From NCBI RefSeq assembly GCF_017873135.1, contig NZ_JAGGJV010000001.1, positions 620,001 to 684,000 on the forward strand: a stretch of 64,000 nt of DNA, in the 5' to 3' direction. This document shows, piece after piece, positions 29,745-39,712 of the stretch. Each line of letters opens with the position of its first letter. Positions within the stretch are counted from its first letter, which is position 1. The DNA is from Rhizobium herbae. Its GTDB lineage: Bacteria; Pseudomonadota; Alphaproteobacteria; Rhizobiales; Rhizobiaceae. Below the pieces are notes generated by a model, which saw only the letters and a list, made by a program, of their open reading frames with translations, was not told the origin of the DNA and searched no databases. The position numbers and the translations under genes were made by a program.

Positions 29745-30566
29745 TTGGCACGGCGCATTCTCCCAGGCTTGCCGCTGACGCTCGGCATCACGCTCGTCTA
29801 TGTGGCCATCATCGTCGTGCTGCCGCTAGGCGCGCTGGTTTTCAAGGCGGCAAGCCTGGGGCCGGAGGATTACTGGCGAATCGTTTCTTCCGAGCGCGCG
29901 GTCGCAAGCTACCGGATCACCCTGCTCTGCGCGCTCGCGGCGACGCTCTTCAACCTGGTGTTCGGCCTGGCGCTTGCCTGGATCATCGTGCGCTACCGCT
30001 TCCCCGGCAGGCGGTTTGTCGACGCGCTGGTGGACCTGCCCTTCGCACTGCCGACGGCGGTCGCTGGTATCGCCCTGACGACGCTCTTTGCCTCGAATGG
30101 CTGGTTCGGCGCGCCGCTGGCGGCGATCGGCATCAAGGTTGCCTATACGCCGCTCGGCATCATCATCGCCATGGCCTTCACCAGCCTGCCGTTCATCGTC
30201 CGCACCGTGCAACCGGTGCTCGAAGAACTCGATCCCGCGCTCGAAGAGGCCGGGCAGACGCTCGGCGCCAGCGATCTGGAAATTTTCCTGCGGGTGATCC
30301 TGCCGCAACTGGCTCCGTCGCTGCTTGCGGGCCTGTCGCTGTCCTTTGCCCGCAGCCTCGGCGAATTCGGCGCGATCATCTTCATCGCCGGCAACCAGCC
30401 TTTCGATACGGAGATCACCGCCCTTCTCGCCTTCATCCGGCTGGAGGAATACGACTATCCGGCATCGGCGGCGATCGCCTCGGTGATGCTCATCGCCGCT
30501 TTCACCATGCTGGCGGTGACCAATCTTCTGCAGGCCCGCGCCCTGCGCTACACGGTAAAGGGTTGA
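29745..30566 (+). CDS. cysT: Sulfate ABC transporter permease CysT
   Basis: A 273-residue inner-membrane permease with about six helices and an EAA loop (EEAGQTLGASDLEIFLRVIL). The TTG at 29745 is chosen because the family begins close to this point (RRILPGLPLTLGITL) and no ATG or GTG lies in frame upstream. The ATG at 29710 is in another frame and soon stops. Confidence 0.92.
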   Translation: MARRILPGLPLTLGITLVYVAIIVVLPLGALVFKAASLGPEDYWRIVSSERAVASYRITLLCALAATLFNLVFGLALAWIIVRYRFPGRRFVDALVDLPFALPTAVAGIALTTLFASNGWFGAPLAAIGIKVAYTPLGIIIAMAFTSLPFIVRTVQPVLEELDPALEEAGQTLGASDLEIFLRVILPQLAPSLLAGLSLSFARSLGEFGAIIFIAGNQPFDTEITALLAFIRLEEYDYPASAAIASVMLIAAFTMLAVTNLLQARALRYTVKG

Positions 30567-30568
30567 TC

Positions 30569-31462
30569 ATGGCCCAAACCAAGACCAGACGCCCGCCGCG
30601 CATTGGCGAGGCACCGGTGTTCCGCATCACGTTGATCGCCATCGTGCTCGTGTTCGTCGCCCTCGTCATCGTCGCGCCGCTCGCCGTCATCGGTGTCGAA
30701 GCCTTCTCCAAGGGCATCGCCTATTTCGGCAAGACAATTGCCAATTCCGACACACGCCATGCCATCATGATGACGGCGCTGACGGCCCTGATCGCCGTCC
30801 CCATCAACACCGCCTTCGGCGTAGCCGCTGCCTGGGCGATCACCAAATTCGATTTTCCCGGCCGCCGCCTGCTCCTGATCGTCATCGAGATTCCCTTCTC
30901 CGTCTCTCCGATCGTCGCCGGTGTCGCCTACATGTTCGTCTACGGCCTGCAGGGGCTGTTCGGCGAGGCGCTGCAATCGGCCGATGTCAAAATACTCTTC
31001 GCCCTGCCCGGCATCGTGCTGGCCAGCATGTTCGTGACTGCACCGTTCGTTGCCCGCGAACTCATTCCGCTGATGCAGGCTCAGGGCCGCGATCTGGAGG
31101 AGGCAGCGACCTCGCTTGGTGCCAGTGGCTGGCGGACGTTCTTTTCCGTGACGCTGCCGAACATCAAATGGGCGCTGCTCTACGGCATCATCCTGTGCAA
31201 TTCGCGCGTCATGGGCGAATTCGGCGCCGTCTCGGTGGTCTCCGGCAACATCCGCGGCCAGACCAACACACTGCCGCTGCACATCGAACTACTTTATCAC
31301 GATTATAACGCCGTCGGCGCCTTCGCCGCCGCATCGATCCTGGCTGCTCTGGCCGTCGTAACCCTGATCGCCAAGGTGGCGCTTGAGCGCCGTGGCGCCG
31401 GCCGCGTGCGCCGTCCCACGCTTGCCGGCCCATCGCCGACCTCACCGGAGACAAAACAGTGA
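30569..31462 (+). CDS. cysW: Sulfate ABC transporter permease CysW
   Basis: A 297-residue permease partner of CysT, two bases after its stop. It has the CysW segments EIPFSVSPIVAGVAYMFVYG, EEAATSLGASGWRTFFSVTL and SRVMGEFGAVSVVSG. Its end overlaps the cysA start (GTGA). Confidence 0.95.
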   Translation: MAQTKTRRPPRIGEAPVFRITLIAIVLVFVALVIVAPLAVIGVEAFSKGIAYFGKTIANSDTRHAIMMTALTALIAVPINTAFGVAAAWAITKFDFPGRRLLLIVIEIPFSVSPIVAGVAYMFVYGLQGLFGEALQSADVKILFALPGIVLASMFVTAPFVARELIPLMQAQGRDLEEAATSLGASGWRTFFSVTLPNIKWALLYGIILCNSRVMGEFGAVSVVSGNIRGQTNTLPLHIELLYHDYNAVGAFAAASILAALAVVTLIAKVALERRGAGRVRRPTLAGPSPTSPETKQ

Positions 31463-32478
31463 AAATCCGCCTCGACAGCGTCGTCAAGACATTCGACACC
31501 TTTCGCGCCGTCCATGGCGTGTCGCTGGAAATCGAAAGCGGCGAGCTTGTGGCGCTGCTCGGACCGTCCGGCTCCGGCAAGACGACGATCCTGCGCATGG
31601 TCGCGGGCCTCGAATTTCCCGATGGCGGCGCCATCTATTTCGGCGACGAGAACGCCACCGACATCGAGGTGCGCCATCGCGGCGTCGGTTTCGTCTTCCA
31701 GCACTACGCGCTCTTCCCGCATATGACCGTCGGCGAAAACATCGCCTTCGGCATGAAGGTCTCGAAGACGAAACGCTCGACGGTGGCGATTTCGGACAGA
31801 GTGACGGACCTGCTCCGCCTTGTGCAACTCGAAGGTCTGCAGGACCGGTTTCCGGCGCAGATTTCCGGCGGACAGCGGCAGCGCGTGGCGCTCGCCCGCG
31901 CGCTCGCCGTCGATCCGAAAGTGCTTCTTCTCGACGAACCTTTTGGCGCGCTCGATGCCAATGTCCGGCGCGACCTGCGCCGCTGGCTGCGGAAAATCCA
32001 CGAAGAGCTCGGCATCACCACTTTGTTCGTGACGCACGACCAGGCCGAGGCGCTCGACCTTGCCGATCGCGTCGTCATTCTCGACAAGGGCAAAATCGTC
32101 CAGACAGGAACGCCGGAAGAGGTGTGCCGCGCACCGGCCAGTGCCTTCGTGATGAATTTCCTCGGCGATGCCAACCGTCTGAAGGTCACGGTCTCAGGCG
32201 AGAAGGCCCATGTCCAGGACGTTGCCTTCGATGCGCCCGGCATCGCGGACGGCCCGGCGGAATTGTTCTTCCGGCCGGCAGACGTGACGTGGCGCGAGGA
32301 TGGTCAGGGCATCCAGGCGACAATCGCCCGCGTCATCGACCGGCCTGATTCCAAACGCGTGCTGGCCCTTACCGTCGACGGCCAGGCCATCGAATTCGAT
32401 ACCGCCCCGGAATTCCCGTTCCGCGCCGATACGCGCGGCTTCGTCGATATCCGCCGCCCGCGCGTCTATCCGGCTTGA
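31459..32478 (+). CDS. cysA: Sulfate ABC transporter ATP-binding protein
   Basis: A 339-residue ABC ATPase energising sulfate/thiosulfate import: Walker A GPSGSGKTT, signature [13 protein letters not shown], Walker B VLLLDEPFGALDA and switch His in LFVTHDQ. A TOBE-type domain fills the C-terminal third. It begins at GTG 31459, overlapping cysW by four bases. Confidence 0.95.
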   Translation: MKIRLDSVVKTFDTFRAVHGVSLEIESGELVALLGPSGSGKTTILRMVAGLEFPDGGAIYFGDENATDIEVRHRGVGFVFQHYALFPHMTVGENIAFGMKVSKTKRSTVAISDRVTDLLRLVQLEGLQDRFPAQISGGQRQRVALARALAVDPKVLLLDEPFGALDANVRRDLRRWLRKIHEELGITTLFVTHDQAEALDLADRVVILDKGKIVQTGTPEEVCRAPASAFVMNFLGDANRLKVTVSGEKAHVQDVAFDAPGIADGPAELFFRPADVTWREDGQGIQATIARVIDRPDSKRVLALTVDGQAIEFDTAPEFPFRADTRGFVDIRRPRVYPA

Positions 32479-32584
32479 GCATTGTGGAAAAAGCACCGGG
32501 TCTTCGACCCGACACCCCAGACTGCTGACACGGTCATTTCTTATTATTGACAGGTCATTGGGGAAATGAAGCGACAGCCAAAAC

Positions 32585-32705
32585 CTCCGTCATTCCTGTG
32601 CTCGTCACAGGAACCCAGCCAGCCCAAGTCCTTGGGCTGAAAGGTCTTTTTACCCGACGGACGTCGGGTCGCTGGATCCCCGCCACAAGGGCGAGGATGA
32701 CGGAG
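32585..32705. repeat. Composite palindromic intergenic repeat
   Basis: The unit begins CCGTCATTCCTGTGCTCGTC and ends GGGCGAGGATGACGGA, so its ends pair (CCGTCAT / ATGACGG). Inside are smaller hairpins (CCTGTGCTCGTCACAGG, CCCAAGTCCTTGGG, CCCGACGGACGTCGGG). This is the TCATTCCTGTG-type repeat widespread in rhizobial genomes. Confidence 0.75.
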
Positions 32706-32756
32706 AATAGGATATCCGCTTCGTTAAACAGCCGTTTTCAGCGTCAGTCGGCAGTC

Positions 32757-32794
32757 TAAAGACACCGGATCAGATGACCCGGTGTCTTTTTATC
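32757..32794. terminator. Terminator between cysA and the aldo/keto reductase
   Basis: An AAGACACCGG / CCGGTGTCTT stem followed by TTTT on the plus strand. It lies between convergent genes and may serve both. Confidence 0.8.
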
Positions 32795-32819
32795 GGTGCC
32801 CCGAACGACTGGCTGACGC

Positions 32820-33851
32820 TTACGCGCGCTCCGCCGACGATGCCCAGAGGTTGATGTCGGCTTCCTTGGCGTAGACGTCGATCTCGGCCAGTTCCTCCGC
32901 CGTGAACGTGTCGTTCTTCAGCGCAGCGACGCAATCGACGATCTGCGACGAACGGCTGGCGCCGATCAGCGCCGAGGTGATCCGGCCGCCGCGCAGCACC
33001 CAAGCGATCGCCATCTGCGCCAGCGTCTGGCCGCGCCTTTCGGCGATCTCGTTGAGTTTCCTGATGTTGTCGATGATCGACGGGCGGATGAAGTCCTTCT
33101 TGAGGAAGTGGTTCTGCGCCGCGCGGCTATCGGCCGGAATGCCGCCGAGATACTTCGTCGTCAGCATGCCCTGCGCCAAGGGCGAAAACACGATGGAGCC
33201 GATGCCGAGATCCTCCAGCGTATCGACCAGGCCGTCGTCCTCGACCCAGCGGTTGAGCATCGAATAGCTCGGCTGATGGATGATCAGCGGCGTGCCGAGA
33301 TCCTTCAGGATCGCAGCCGCCTCGCGGGTGCGCTGCGAATTGTAGGAGGAGATACCGACATAAAGCGCCCTGCCCGAGCGAACGATATGATCGAGCGCGC
33401 CGCAGGTTTCTTCGAGAGGCGTGTCCGGATCGAAGCGGTGCGAATAGAAGATGTCGACATAGTCGAGGCCCATGCGGGCAAGGCTCTGGTCGCAGGAGGC
33501 GATCATGTACTTGCGGCTGCCCCATTCGCCGTAAGGACCCGGCCACATGTCGTAGCCGGCTTTGGACGAGATGATCAGCTCGTCACGCAAGCCCGCGAAG
33601 TCGGTGCGCATGATTTCGCCGAAAGCGGTTTCGGCAGAGCCCGGAGGCGGACCGTAATTGTTGGCGAGATCGAAATGGGTGATGCCGAGATCGAATGCCG
33701 TGCGGCACATGTCGAGCTTGCGCTCGTGCGGCGTGTCGTGGCCGAAATTGTGCCAGAGGCCGAGCGAGATCGCCGGCAGCTTCAGCCCGGTCTTGCCGCA
33801 GCGATTGTACTTCATCGTCTCGTAGCGATTGTCTGCCGGTTGCCAGCTCAT
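32820..33851 (-). CDS. Aldo/keto reductase, YghZ (L-glyceraldehyde 3-phosphate reductase) type
   Basis: A 343-residue NADPH-dependent AKR14-family enzyme, very close in pattern to E. coli YghZ: SLGLWHNFGH, FDLANNYGPPPGSAE (Asp and Tyr of the catalytic tetrad), SSKAGYDMWPGPYG (Lys), YSHRFD (His) and LIGASRSSQI (NADP binding). The start at 33851 keeps the family's N-terminus. It is last of the sugar genes read leftwards and may reduce a sugar aldehyde. Confidence 0.93.
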   Translation of the reverse strand: MSWQPADNRYETMKYNRCGKTGLKLPAISLGLWHNFGHDTPHERKLDMCRTAFDLGITHFDLANNYGPPPGSAETAFGEIMRTDFAGLRDELIISSKAGYDMWPGPYGEWGSRKYMIASCDQSLARMGLDYVDIFYSHRFDPDTPLEETCGALDHIVRSGRALYVGISSYNSQRTREAAAILKDLGTPLIIHQPSYSMLNRWVEDDGLVDTLEDLGIGSIVFSPLAQGMLTTKYLGGIPADSRAAQNHFLKKDFIRPSIIDNIRKLNEIAERRGQTLAQMAIAWVLRGGRITSALIGASRSSQIVDCVAALKNDTFTAEELAEIDVYAKEADINLWASSAERA

Positions 33852-33995
33852 CGTTTCATCCTGCCCTGTGCTTGAAATGTGCTTGAAAACGGAATTCCCG
33901 AAGCAGCGACGCTCCGGGAATGATTGCGATAAAATCGGTATATTTTATTGTGATGACGGCGCAAGGCGATACTGCCCCACGCCCCCAAATTTCGC

Positions 33996-35129
33996 CTAGC
34001 GCAACAGCGCCCTGGCTTCCTCGATGCCGAGTGCAGCCGGCTGCGTGCAGGTCGTCGTCAGCTCGATGAACCGGCCCTCTTCACCCGACTGCAGGATCGA
34101 CACCATCACATCGACGCCGTGCAGTGCCCGCTCCAGCGAGCAGCGCGCGTCGCGGCCGTCGAGGATGGCGAGCGCCATGTCGGCAAGGCCTGCTGTGCGA
34201 TAGTTCGCCATCATGCCCTGCTTGTGTTCCTGGTTGGGAACGGAGAACGGATGGTCCCATGTCTCCAGCGGCTGGATGTCCTTGTCTCGACCGCTGGCCG
34301 AAACCGTGCCGCCGAAGAAGTTCGGGTCCGGCACGAACAGCGAGCCCTCCGTGCCGTAGAGCTCCATGTTGGCATGGTTGTGCGACCAGACATCCCAGCT
34401 TGCCGACAGCGTGATCGTCGCGCCGTTCTGGAATTCGAGCAACGCATGGATGTTGGTCGGCGTCTCCACCGGAATGACCTCGCCCTTGCGCGGCTCGCTG
34501 GTGATCGTACGGGTCGGGCTTGCCATCGAGGTCAAGGCCGCGACGCGTTTCACCGGGCCGATCAGGTTGATGAGGTTGGCAATATAGTAAGGGCCGAGAT
34601 CGAGGATCGGGCCGCCGCCGGGTAGGAAGAAGAAATCCGGGTTCGGATGCCACATCTCCATGCCCGGGCTCAACACATGGCAAGTGCCGGAGGTAACGCG
34701 GCCGATCTTGCCCTGGTCGATATAGTCGCGCGCCAACTGGTGCGCACCGCCGAGGAAGGTATCCGGCGCGCAGCCGACCTTGAGGTTGTTGGCCGTGGCG
34801 ATGCCGCGTAGCTGCTCGCCCTGTTCCAGGGACAGCACCAACGGTTTTTCGGAATAGACGTGCTTGCCGGCCTCGAGGATCATCTTGGAGACAGGGAAAT
34901 GCGCATCCGGGATCGTCAGATTGACGACGATGTCGATCTCCGGATTGGCCAGCAGTTCCTCGATGGTCTGTGCCTTGACGCCATATTCGGAGGCGCGTGT
35001 TTCAGCGGCGGCCGGATTGATGTCGGCGCAGGCCAGCACCTTGATGCCCTTGAAGAGCGGCGAAAGCTTGAAATAGGTGGTGGAAATGTTGCCGCATCCG
35101 ATGATGCCGACGCCGAGTTCCTTGGTCAT
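33996..35129 (-). CDS. Gfo/Idh/MocA family oxidoreductase
   Basis: A 377-residue NAD(P)-dependent sugar dehydrogenase. The N-terminal Rossmann fold has GIIGCGNIS, the EKP motif (YSEKPLVLS) follows, and a C-terminal alpha/beta domain carries GGGPILDLGPYY. It probably oxidises or epimerises a sugar released in this locus. It lies 15 bases after the isomerase gene, in the same operon. Confidence 0.92.
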   Translation of the reverse strand: MTKELGVGIIGCGNISTTYFKLSPLFKGIKVLACADINPAAAETRASEYGVKAQTIEELLANPEIDIVVNLTIPDAHFPVSKMILEAGKHVYSEKPLVLSLEQGEQLRGIATANNLKVGCAPDTFLGGAHQLARDYIDQGKIGRVTSGTCHVLSPGMEMWHPNPDFFFLPGGGPILDLGPYYIANLINLIGPVKRVAALTSMASPTRTITSEPRKGEVIPVETPTNIHALLEFQNGATITLSASWDVWSHNHANMELYGTEGSLFVPDPNFFGGTVSASGRDKDIQPLETWDHPFSVPNQEHKQGMMANYRTAGLADMALAILDGRDARCSLERALHGVDVMVSILQSGEEGRFIELTTTCTQPAALGIEEARALLR

Positions 35130-35144
35130 GGTCTGATCTTTCTC

Positions 35145-35906
35145 TCAGTAAGTCTTGATCGATGCGATCGAGCGCTCGGCCGTCGCCTTGAAATCCTTGG
35201 GATTGTCGTGCTCGACAACGTAATATTTGGCTGGCGTCGCAGCCAGCGCCTTGAACAGCTTGGCCCAATCGACGGTGCCGTGGCCGACATCGGCCCAGCC
35301 GTCCTGATCCGCGTTCTCTCCGGCAGCGGCAATATCCTTGACGTGAACGGCCGTGATGCGCTTGCCGTATTTTTCGATATAGGCGAAAGGGTCGCCGCCG
35401 CCGCGGATGACCCAGGCAATGTCGGCCTCCCAGGAGAGGTTCGGCCCGCCCGCAAAGATGTGGTCCTGCGGAACCGATCCATCCGGCAACGCAGCGAACT
35501 CGAAATCGTGGTTGTGCCAGCCGAAGTCGAGACCGGCATCACGGAACGGCTTGCCGGCCTTTTCGAGACGTTCGCCGAAAGCCTTCCAACCGGCCGCATC
35601 CGCCGGACGCTGGTCGGGGAGCAGATAGGGGCAATAGATCGCCTTGATGCCGAGAGCATTGGCGATCTTCAGTGCGCGCGCCGGATCGGACTCGAGCATG
35701 TCGAGGCCAAAATGGGCTGACGGCATCGTCACGCCGCTCTTGTCCATGTCGGCCTTGAGGGCAGCAAGGGCAGCATCGTCAAGCGACGCATAAAGCGCGC
35801 CATAACCCTCGACCTGTGTGTAGCCGGCGGCACCGACGGTCTTCAGGACATCGGAAAGCGGCGGGAAATTGCGGGCGCTGTAAAGCTGGAAGCTGACATC
35901 TTTCAT
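35145..35906 (-). CDS. Sugar phosphate isomerase/epimerase, TIM barrel
   Basis: A 253-residue xylose-isomerase-like TIM-barrel protein (AP endonuclease 2 family). It carries metal-ligand regions DFGWHNHDFEF, EADIAWVIRGGGDP, HVKDIA and VVEHDNPKDF. Such genes often sit with Gfo/Idh/MocA oxidoreductases in sugar loci and act on keto or epimeric sugar intermediates. The substrate is unknown. Confidence 0.9.
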   Translation of the reverse strand: MKDVSFQLYSARNFPPLSDVLKTVGAAGYTQVEGYGALYASLDDAALAALKADMDKSGVTMPSAHFGLDMLESDPARALKIANALGIKAIYCPYLLPDQRPADAAGWKAFGERLEKAGKPFRDAGLDFGWHNHDFEFAALPDGSVPQDHIFAGGPNLSWEADIAWVIRGGGDPFAYIEKYGKRITAVHVKDIAAAGENADQDGWADVGHGTVDWAKLFKALAATPAKYYVVEHDNPKDFKATAERSIASIKTY

Positions 35907-35950
35907 CGGAATTCTCCTCGTTGGGCGGGGTTGCCAGGCCGGGATCGGGA

Positions 35951-38416
35951 TTAGCCGTTGCCCTGGCAGGATTGAAGATCGAAGGCCAAAAAGCGTGGGA
36001 CGTTGCCCATTTCAAGCTTTTCCTTCGGGGTGAAACGAATGACGCGGCTTTCGCCCGCCGTCAGATCGAAGGCATTGTCGGAATAGCGGCCTTCGATATC
36101 GGCTTCGATCATAACATGCAGAGCAAGGCCAGAGGCCGAGACTGTGACGCCGTAAGAACCGTCTCCTGCCGGAATTGCCGAGATGGAAAGACCCGAAGGC
36201 TCGAGATCGAGCGCCTTGTAGGTGCCCTGAACATGATGGCCCTCGCCCCGCATGCCGTTCGAGGCCTCGAAGGTCCAGAACAACAGCATGTCCTTCGGGA
36301 TATCCGAGGCGGGAATGGTCATCAGCGTCGCGGCGCGATCCGGGCTGCAGGTACCAGCGGCTGCCGTCAGAGGCTGCTTCTCGCCAGACAGCGAAACGAG
36401 GAAGGTTTGCAGCTCGACCGTGACCGGAGCCGCGGTGTCGTTGACCATCGAGAACGCAATGGTCTTGCCGTCGTCGGACGGAATGGCGGCGACCGCGACC
36501 GGCTGGAAAAACCGGCGTGTCATGTAGTGCATGGCCTTCCAGTTGCCGCCGTAGTCGAGGCTCGCCCAGGAGGCGACCGGCCAGGTGTCGTTGAGCTGCC
36601 AGTAGAGCGTGCCCATGCAATGGGGTTTCAGCGAGCGCCAGAAATCGACGGCGGTACGGATCGCCAGCCCCTGCTGGATCTGGCTGAGATAGACGAAGTT
36701 GGAGAAATCCTTCGGAAAGCGGAAATAGCGGAACATGGTGGCGGCGATGCGCTCGTTGCCGCCGGCATTCTTCTGGTGCGCTTCCATGACAGGCGAAGCG
36801 ACGTTCAGATCCTTCTGCCCGGCGAACTGCCGGACGATCGGCATCGACGTATAGGACTGGAAACCGAATTCCGAGCAGAAGCGCGGGCGCACGGTGCGGT
36901 AATTGTCGAACGACTTGTTCTCGTGCCAGACCGACCAGTAGTGCATGTCGCCGGAGCCGTCGGCATGCCACGCATCGCCGAAATTGAGCGGGCCGACGGA
37001 CGGGCTGGACGGCCACCAGATCGCCTCAGGCGCTGCCGCCTTGATTCCGGTCTCGATGGTGCGGTTCAGGCGGTCGTAGGAGACGAGATAACGGTCGCGA
37101 TCCTTGCGGCTTTCCTCGAACCAGGTGAGAGCGCCCACCAGCTCGTTGTCGCCGCACCAGAGTGCGATCGAGGGATGCGAGGACAGGCGCTTGACCTGAT
37201 ACTCCACTTCGGCCGCGACATTGTCGAGAAAATCCGGCGTCGAGGGATAGAGGTTGCAGGCGAACATGAAGTCCTGCCAGACCATCAGGCCGAGCCGGTC
37301 GCAGAGATCGTAGAACCAGTCCGGCTCATAAAAGCCTCCGCCCCAGATGCGGATCATGTTCATGTTGGCATCGACAGCCGAGCGCAGCAGATCCTCGACA
37401 CCTTCCGGCGTCACGCGCGAGACCAAAGCATCGGCCGGAATCCAGTTGGCGCCCCGGCAGAAGATTTCCCGCCCGTTGACGCGGAAGGCGAAGCGGCTAC
37501 CGGCTGCATCCTTGTCGGTCAGCAGTTCAACGGTGCGAAAGCCGATCTGGCGGGTGACCGTTTCGCCCGGAAGCGCGACAGTGAGCTCGGATAGCGCCTG
37601 CTCGCCGCTGCCGGCTGGCCACCAGAGTTTTGGGTTTTCGACGGTAAAGACATGGGTGACATTCGTTTCGCCGGCATTGACAGCGCAATCCAGATGTTCC
37701 CGTTGGCCGTCGAGCGTGAAATCGAGACCGGCCACGCCGGGTTCCCTGGCGAACAGCGTCACCGTAACCTGAAGATCGATCGCACCGCCGACCTGCGGCA
37801 CCTGCCGGGTCGTCACATGTTCGATGCGGGCGGCGGCGAGCTTCTTCAGCGCGATCGTGCCGTAGATGCCGAGCGGCGCGATGGCGATGTTCCAGTCCCA
37901 GCCGAAATGGCACTGCGGCTTGCGCAGCATGTTGCCGTTGGCGATCGGCGAGTTGCCGGTCGAATAGGGAATGTAGAAGGGTTGGGCCGCTTGGGCTTTT
38001 TCGCCGGCGGCGATCGACGAGCGGATGACGATCCTCAAACGGTTCTGCCCGGCCTTCAGCACGGAGCCGACCTCGGGTCGATACCGCCGGAAGGCGTTCT
38101 CGGCATGGAGCACGGCTTCGTCGTTGAGATAAACCTCGGCAATTGTGTCGATGCTCTCGATGTCGAGATACCAGCTGCCCGAAAGCTCCGACGCGTCGAT
38201 GTCGAAGGTCCGCTCCAGCACCCAATCCTTGTGCGCCACCCATTGCACATCGTCCTCGTTGCGGCCGGCATAGGGATCGGCGATCACGCCTGCGGCCTGC
38301 AATGCACTGTGGACATCGCCGGGAATGGCGATCGCCAGCGCATGACTGTTGTCGGACGAAGCAAGCTGCCAGTCGCCGGAAAGGTCGATGGCGGTGTTCT
38401 GGATGAATGTGGTCAT
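35951..38416 (-). CDS. Beta-mannosidase, glycoside hydrolase family 2
   Basis: An 821-residue GH2 enzyme without signal peptide, so cytoplasmic. An N-terminal sugar-binding domain (LSGDWQLASSDN) is followed by the immunoglobulin-like and TIM-barrel domains. The acid/base Glu is in WCGDNELVGALTW and the nucleophile Glu in RFCSEFGFQSY, both typical of beta-mannosidases, as is GANWIPADAL. The ATG at 38416 is chosen since the open frame upstream runs into the palindromic repeat. It would release mannose from imported mannosides. Confidence 0.93.
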   Translation of the reverse strand: MTTFIQNTAIDLSGDWQLASSDNSHALAIAIPGDVHSALQAAGVIADPYAGRNEDDVQWVAHKDWVLERTFDIDASELSGSWYLDIESIDTIAEVYLNDEAVLHAENAFRRYRPEVGSVLKAGQNRLRIVIRSSIAAGEKAQAAQPFYIPYSTGNSPIANGNMLRKPQCHFGWDWNIAIAPLGIYGTIALKKLAAARIEHVTTRQVPQVGGAIDLQVTVTLFAREPGVAGLDFTLDGQREHLDCAVNAGETNVTHVFTVENPKLWWPAGSGEQALSELTVALPGETVTRQIGFRTVELLTDKDAAGSRFAFRVNGREIFCRGANWIPADALVSRVTPEGVEDLLRSAVDANMNMIRIWGGGFYEPDWFYDLCDRLGLMVWQDFMFACNLYPSTPDFLDNVAAEVEYQVKRLSSHPSIALWCGDNELVGALTWFEESRKDRDRYLVSYDRLNRTIETGIKAAAPEAIWWPSSPSVGPLNFGDAWHADGSGDMHYWSVWHENKSFDNYRTVRPRFCSEFGFQSYTSMPIVRQFAGQKDLNVASPVMEAHQKNAGGNERIAATMFRYFRFPKDFSNFVYLSQIQQGLAIRTAVDFWRSLKPHCMGTLYWQLNDTWPVASWASLDYGGNWKAMHYMTRRFFQPVAVAAIPSDDGKTIAFSMVNDTAAPVTVELQTFLVSLSGEKQPLTAAAGTCSPDRAATLMTIPASDIPKDMLLFWTFEASNGMRGEGHHVQGTYKALDLEPSGLSISAIPAGDGSYGVTVSASGLALHVMIEADIEGRYSDNAFDLTAGESRVIRFTPKEKLEMGNVPRFLAFDLQSCQGNG

Positions 38417-38450
38417 GCTGATACCCAATATGTTTTCGTATTCGAGGAGG

Positions 38451-38499
38451 TTTACCCCCCTCTGTCCCTCCGGGACATCTCCCCTCAAGGGGGGAGACC
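38451..38499 (-). repeat. Palindromic repeat, GATCTCCCC family (left copy)
   Basis: The same element as in uvrB, reversed: TTTACCCCCCTCTGTCCC to CTCAAGGGGGGAGACC. It lies just upstream of the beta-mannosidase start. Confidence 0.82.
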
Positions 38500-38549
38500 G
38501 GCCGAGAGTTTTGTGCCTCCCTTACGATTGAGGCGCTTGCGGTAAGTGT

Positions 38550-38600
38550 AATCTCCCCCCTTGAGGGGGAGATGTCGGCGTCGCCGACAGAGGGGGTAAG
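38550..38600 (+). repeat. Palindromic repeat, GATCTCCCC family (right copy)
   Basis: AATCTCCCCCCTTGAGGGGG to GCCGACAGAGGGGGTAAG, facing the copy at 38451 across a 50-base spacer. The pair splits the ABC ATPase gene from the mannosidase gene and may form a long stem. Confidence 0.82.
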
Positions 38601-38622
38601 CCGCCGCGCATACAGGCCTCGG

Positions 38623-39708
38623 CTAAACCCTGTTCTCCGTCCCGGCATCGAACACCGACGCCATCGACATGTCGAAACTCAGTTTGAGCGCCGTTCCCGG
38701 CGCATAGCGCCGCGAACCGGCAATGCGCACCGAGATGGTCTGTCCGGCCAGCTTCAGCCACAACAGATTGTCTGCACCCATCGGCTCCTCGATATCGACG
38801 ATCGCATCATGGATCTCGTCGCCCGGCTCATCGACCTTGACATGTTCCGGGCGCACGCCAAGCACAACCTTGCGGCCGGCCTCAAGCGGCCCGCGGGCGG
38901 GATAGGCGTCCATGGCGAAATCGACGCCGTTGACATCGATGACCTTGCGGCCGCCCTTGTCCTTGATCTCGCCGCGGAAGAAATTCATCGACGGCGAGCC
39001 GATGAAGCCGGCGACGAAGAGGTTTTCCGGCATGTTGTAGATCGTCATCGGATCGGCGAGCTGCTGGATGACGCCGCTCTTCATCACGGCGATGCGGTCG
39101 GCCAGCGTCAGCGCCTCGATCTGGTCGTGGGTGACATAGATCATCGTGTTCTTCAGCGACTGGTGCAGCCGCTTGATTTCGACGCGCAGTTCCGAACGCA
39201 GCTTGGCGTCGAGGTTCGACAGAGGCTCGTCGAACAGGAAGACATCGACGTCCCGGACAAGGGCACGGCCGATCGCCACGCGCTGACGCTGGCCACCGGA
39301 CAGTTCCGACGGCTTGCGCTTCAGGAGCGGTTGAATCTGCAGGATTTCGGCGGCGCGCGCCACCCGCTTGTCGATTTCCACCTGCGGCAGCTTGGCCACC
39401 TTGAGGCCGAAGGACAGGTTGCCCTCCACCGTCATCTGCGGATAAAGCGCATAGGACTGGAACACCATGCCGATGCCGCGATCCTTGGGTTCCTCCCAGG
39501 TGACGTTCTTGTCCTTGATGAAGATCTGGCCGTCCGACACATCGAGAAGTCCGGCGATGCAATTGAGAAGGGTCGACTTTCCGCAGCCGGACGAGCCGAG
39601 AAGCACGAGGAATTCGCCGTCCTTGACGTCGAGATTGAGCGTTTCGAGAACGGTGACCGCACCGAAGCTCAACGACAGATCCCTGACCGATACGCTGTTG
39701 CTGTTCAT
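38623..39708 (-). CDS. Carbohydrate ABC transporter ATP-binding protein (MalK/UgpC type)
   Basis: A 361-residue ABC ATPase: Walker [10 protein letters not shown], signature [13 protein letters not shown], Walker [14 protein letters not shown], switch His in IYVTHDQIE, and a C-terminal OB/TOBE regulatory domain ([10 protein letters not shown]). It powers the importer made by the next three genes on this strand. Its start is four bases after the permease stop. Confidence 0.94.
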   Translation of the reverse strand: MNSNSVSVRDLSLSFGAVTVLETLNLDVKDGEFLVLLGSSGCGKSTLLNCIAGLLDVSDGQIFIKDKNVTWEEPKDRGIGMVFQSYALYPQMTVEGNLSFGLKVAKLPQVEIDKRVARAAEILQIQPLLKRKPSELSGGQRQRVAIGRALVRDVDVFLFDEPLSNLDAKLRSELRVEIKRLHQSLKNTMIYVTHDQIEALTLADRIAVMKSGVIQQLADPMTIYNMPENLFVAGFIGSPSMNFFRGEIKDKGGRKVIDVNGVDFAMDAYPARGPLEAGRKVVLGVRPEHVKVDEPGDEIHDAIVDIEEPMGADNLLWLKLAGQTISVRIAGSRRYAPGTALKLSFDMSMASVFDAGTENRV

Positions 39709-39712
39709 GCAA

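Noticed and set aside
38417-38488. N-terminal extension of the beta-mannosidase
   Set aside because: It would translate the palindromic repeat and lacks family similarity; ATG 38416 precedes the conserved domain.
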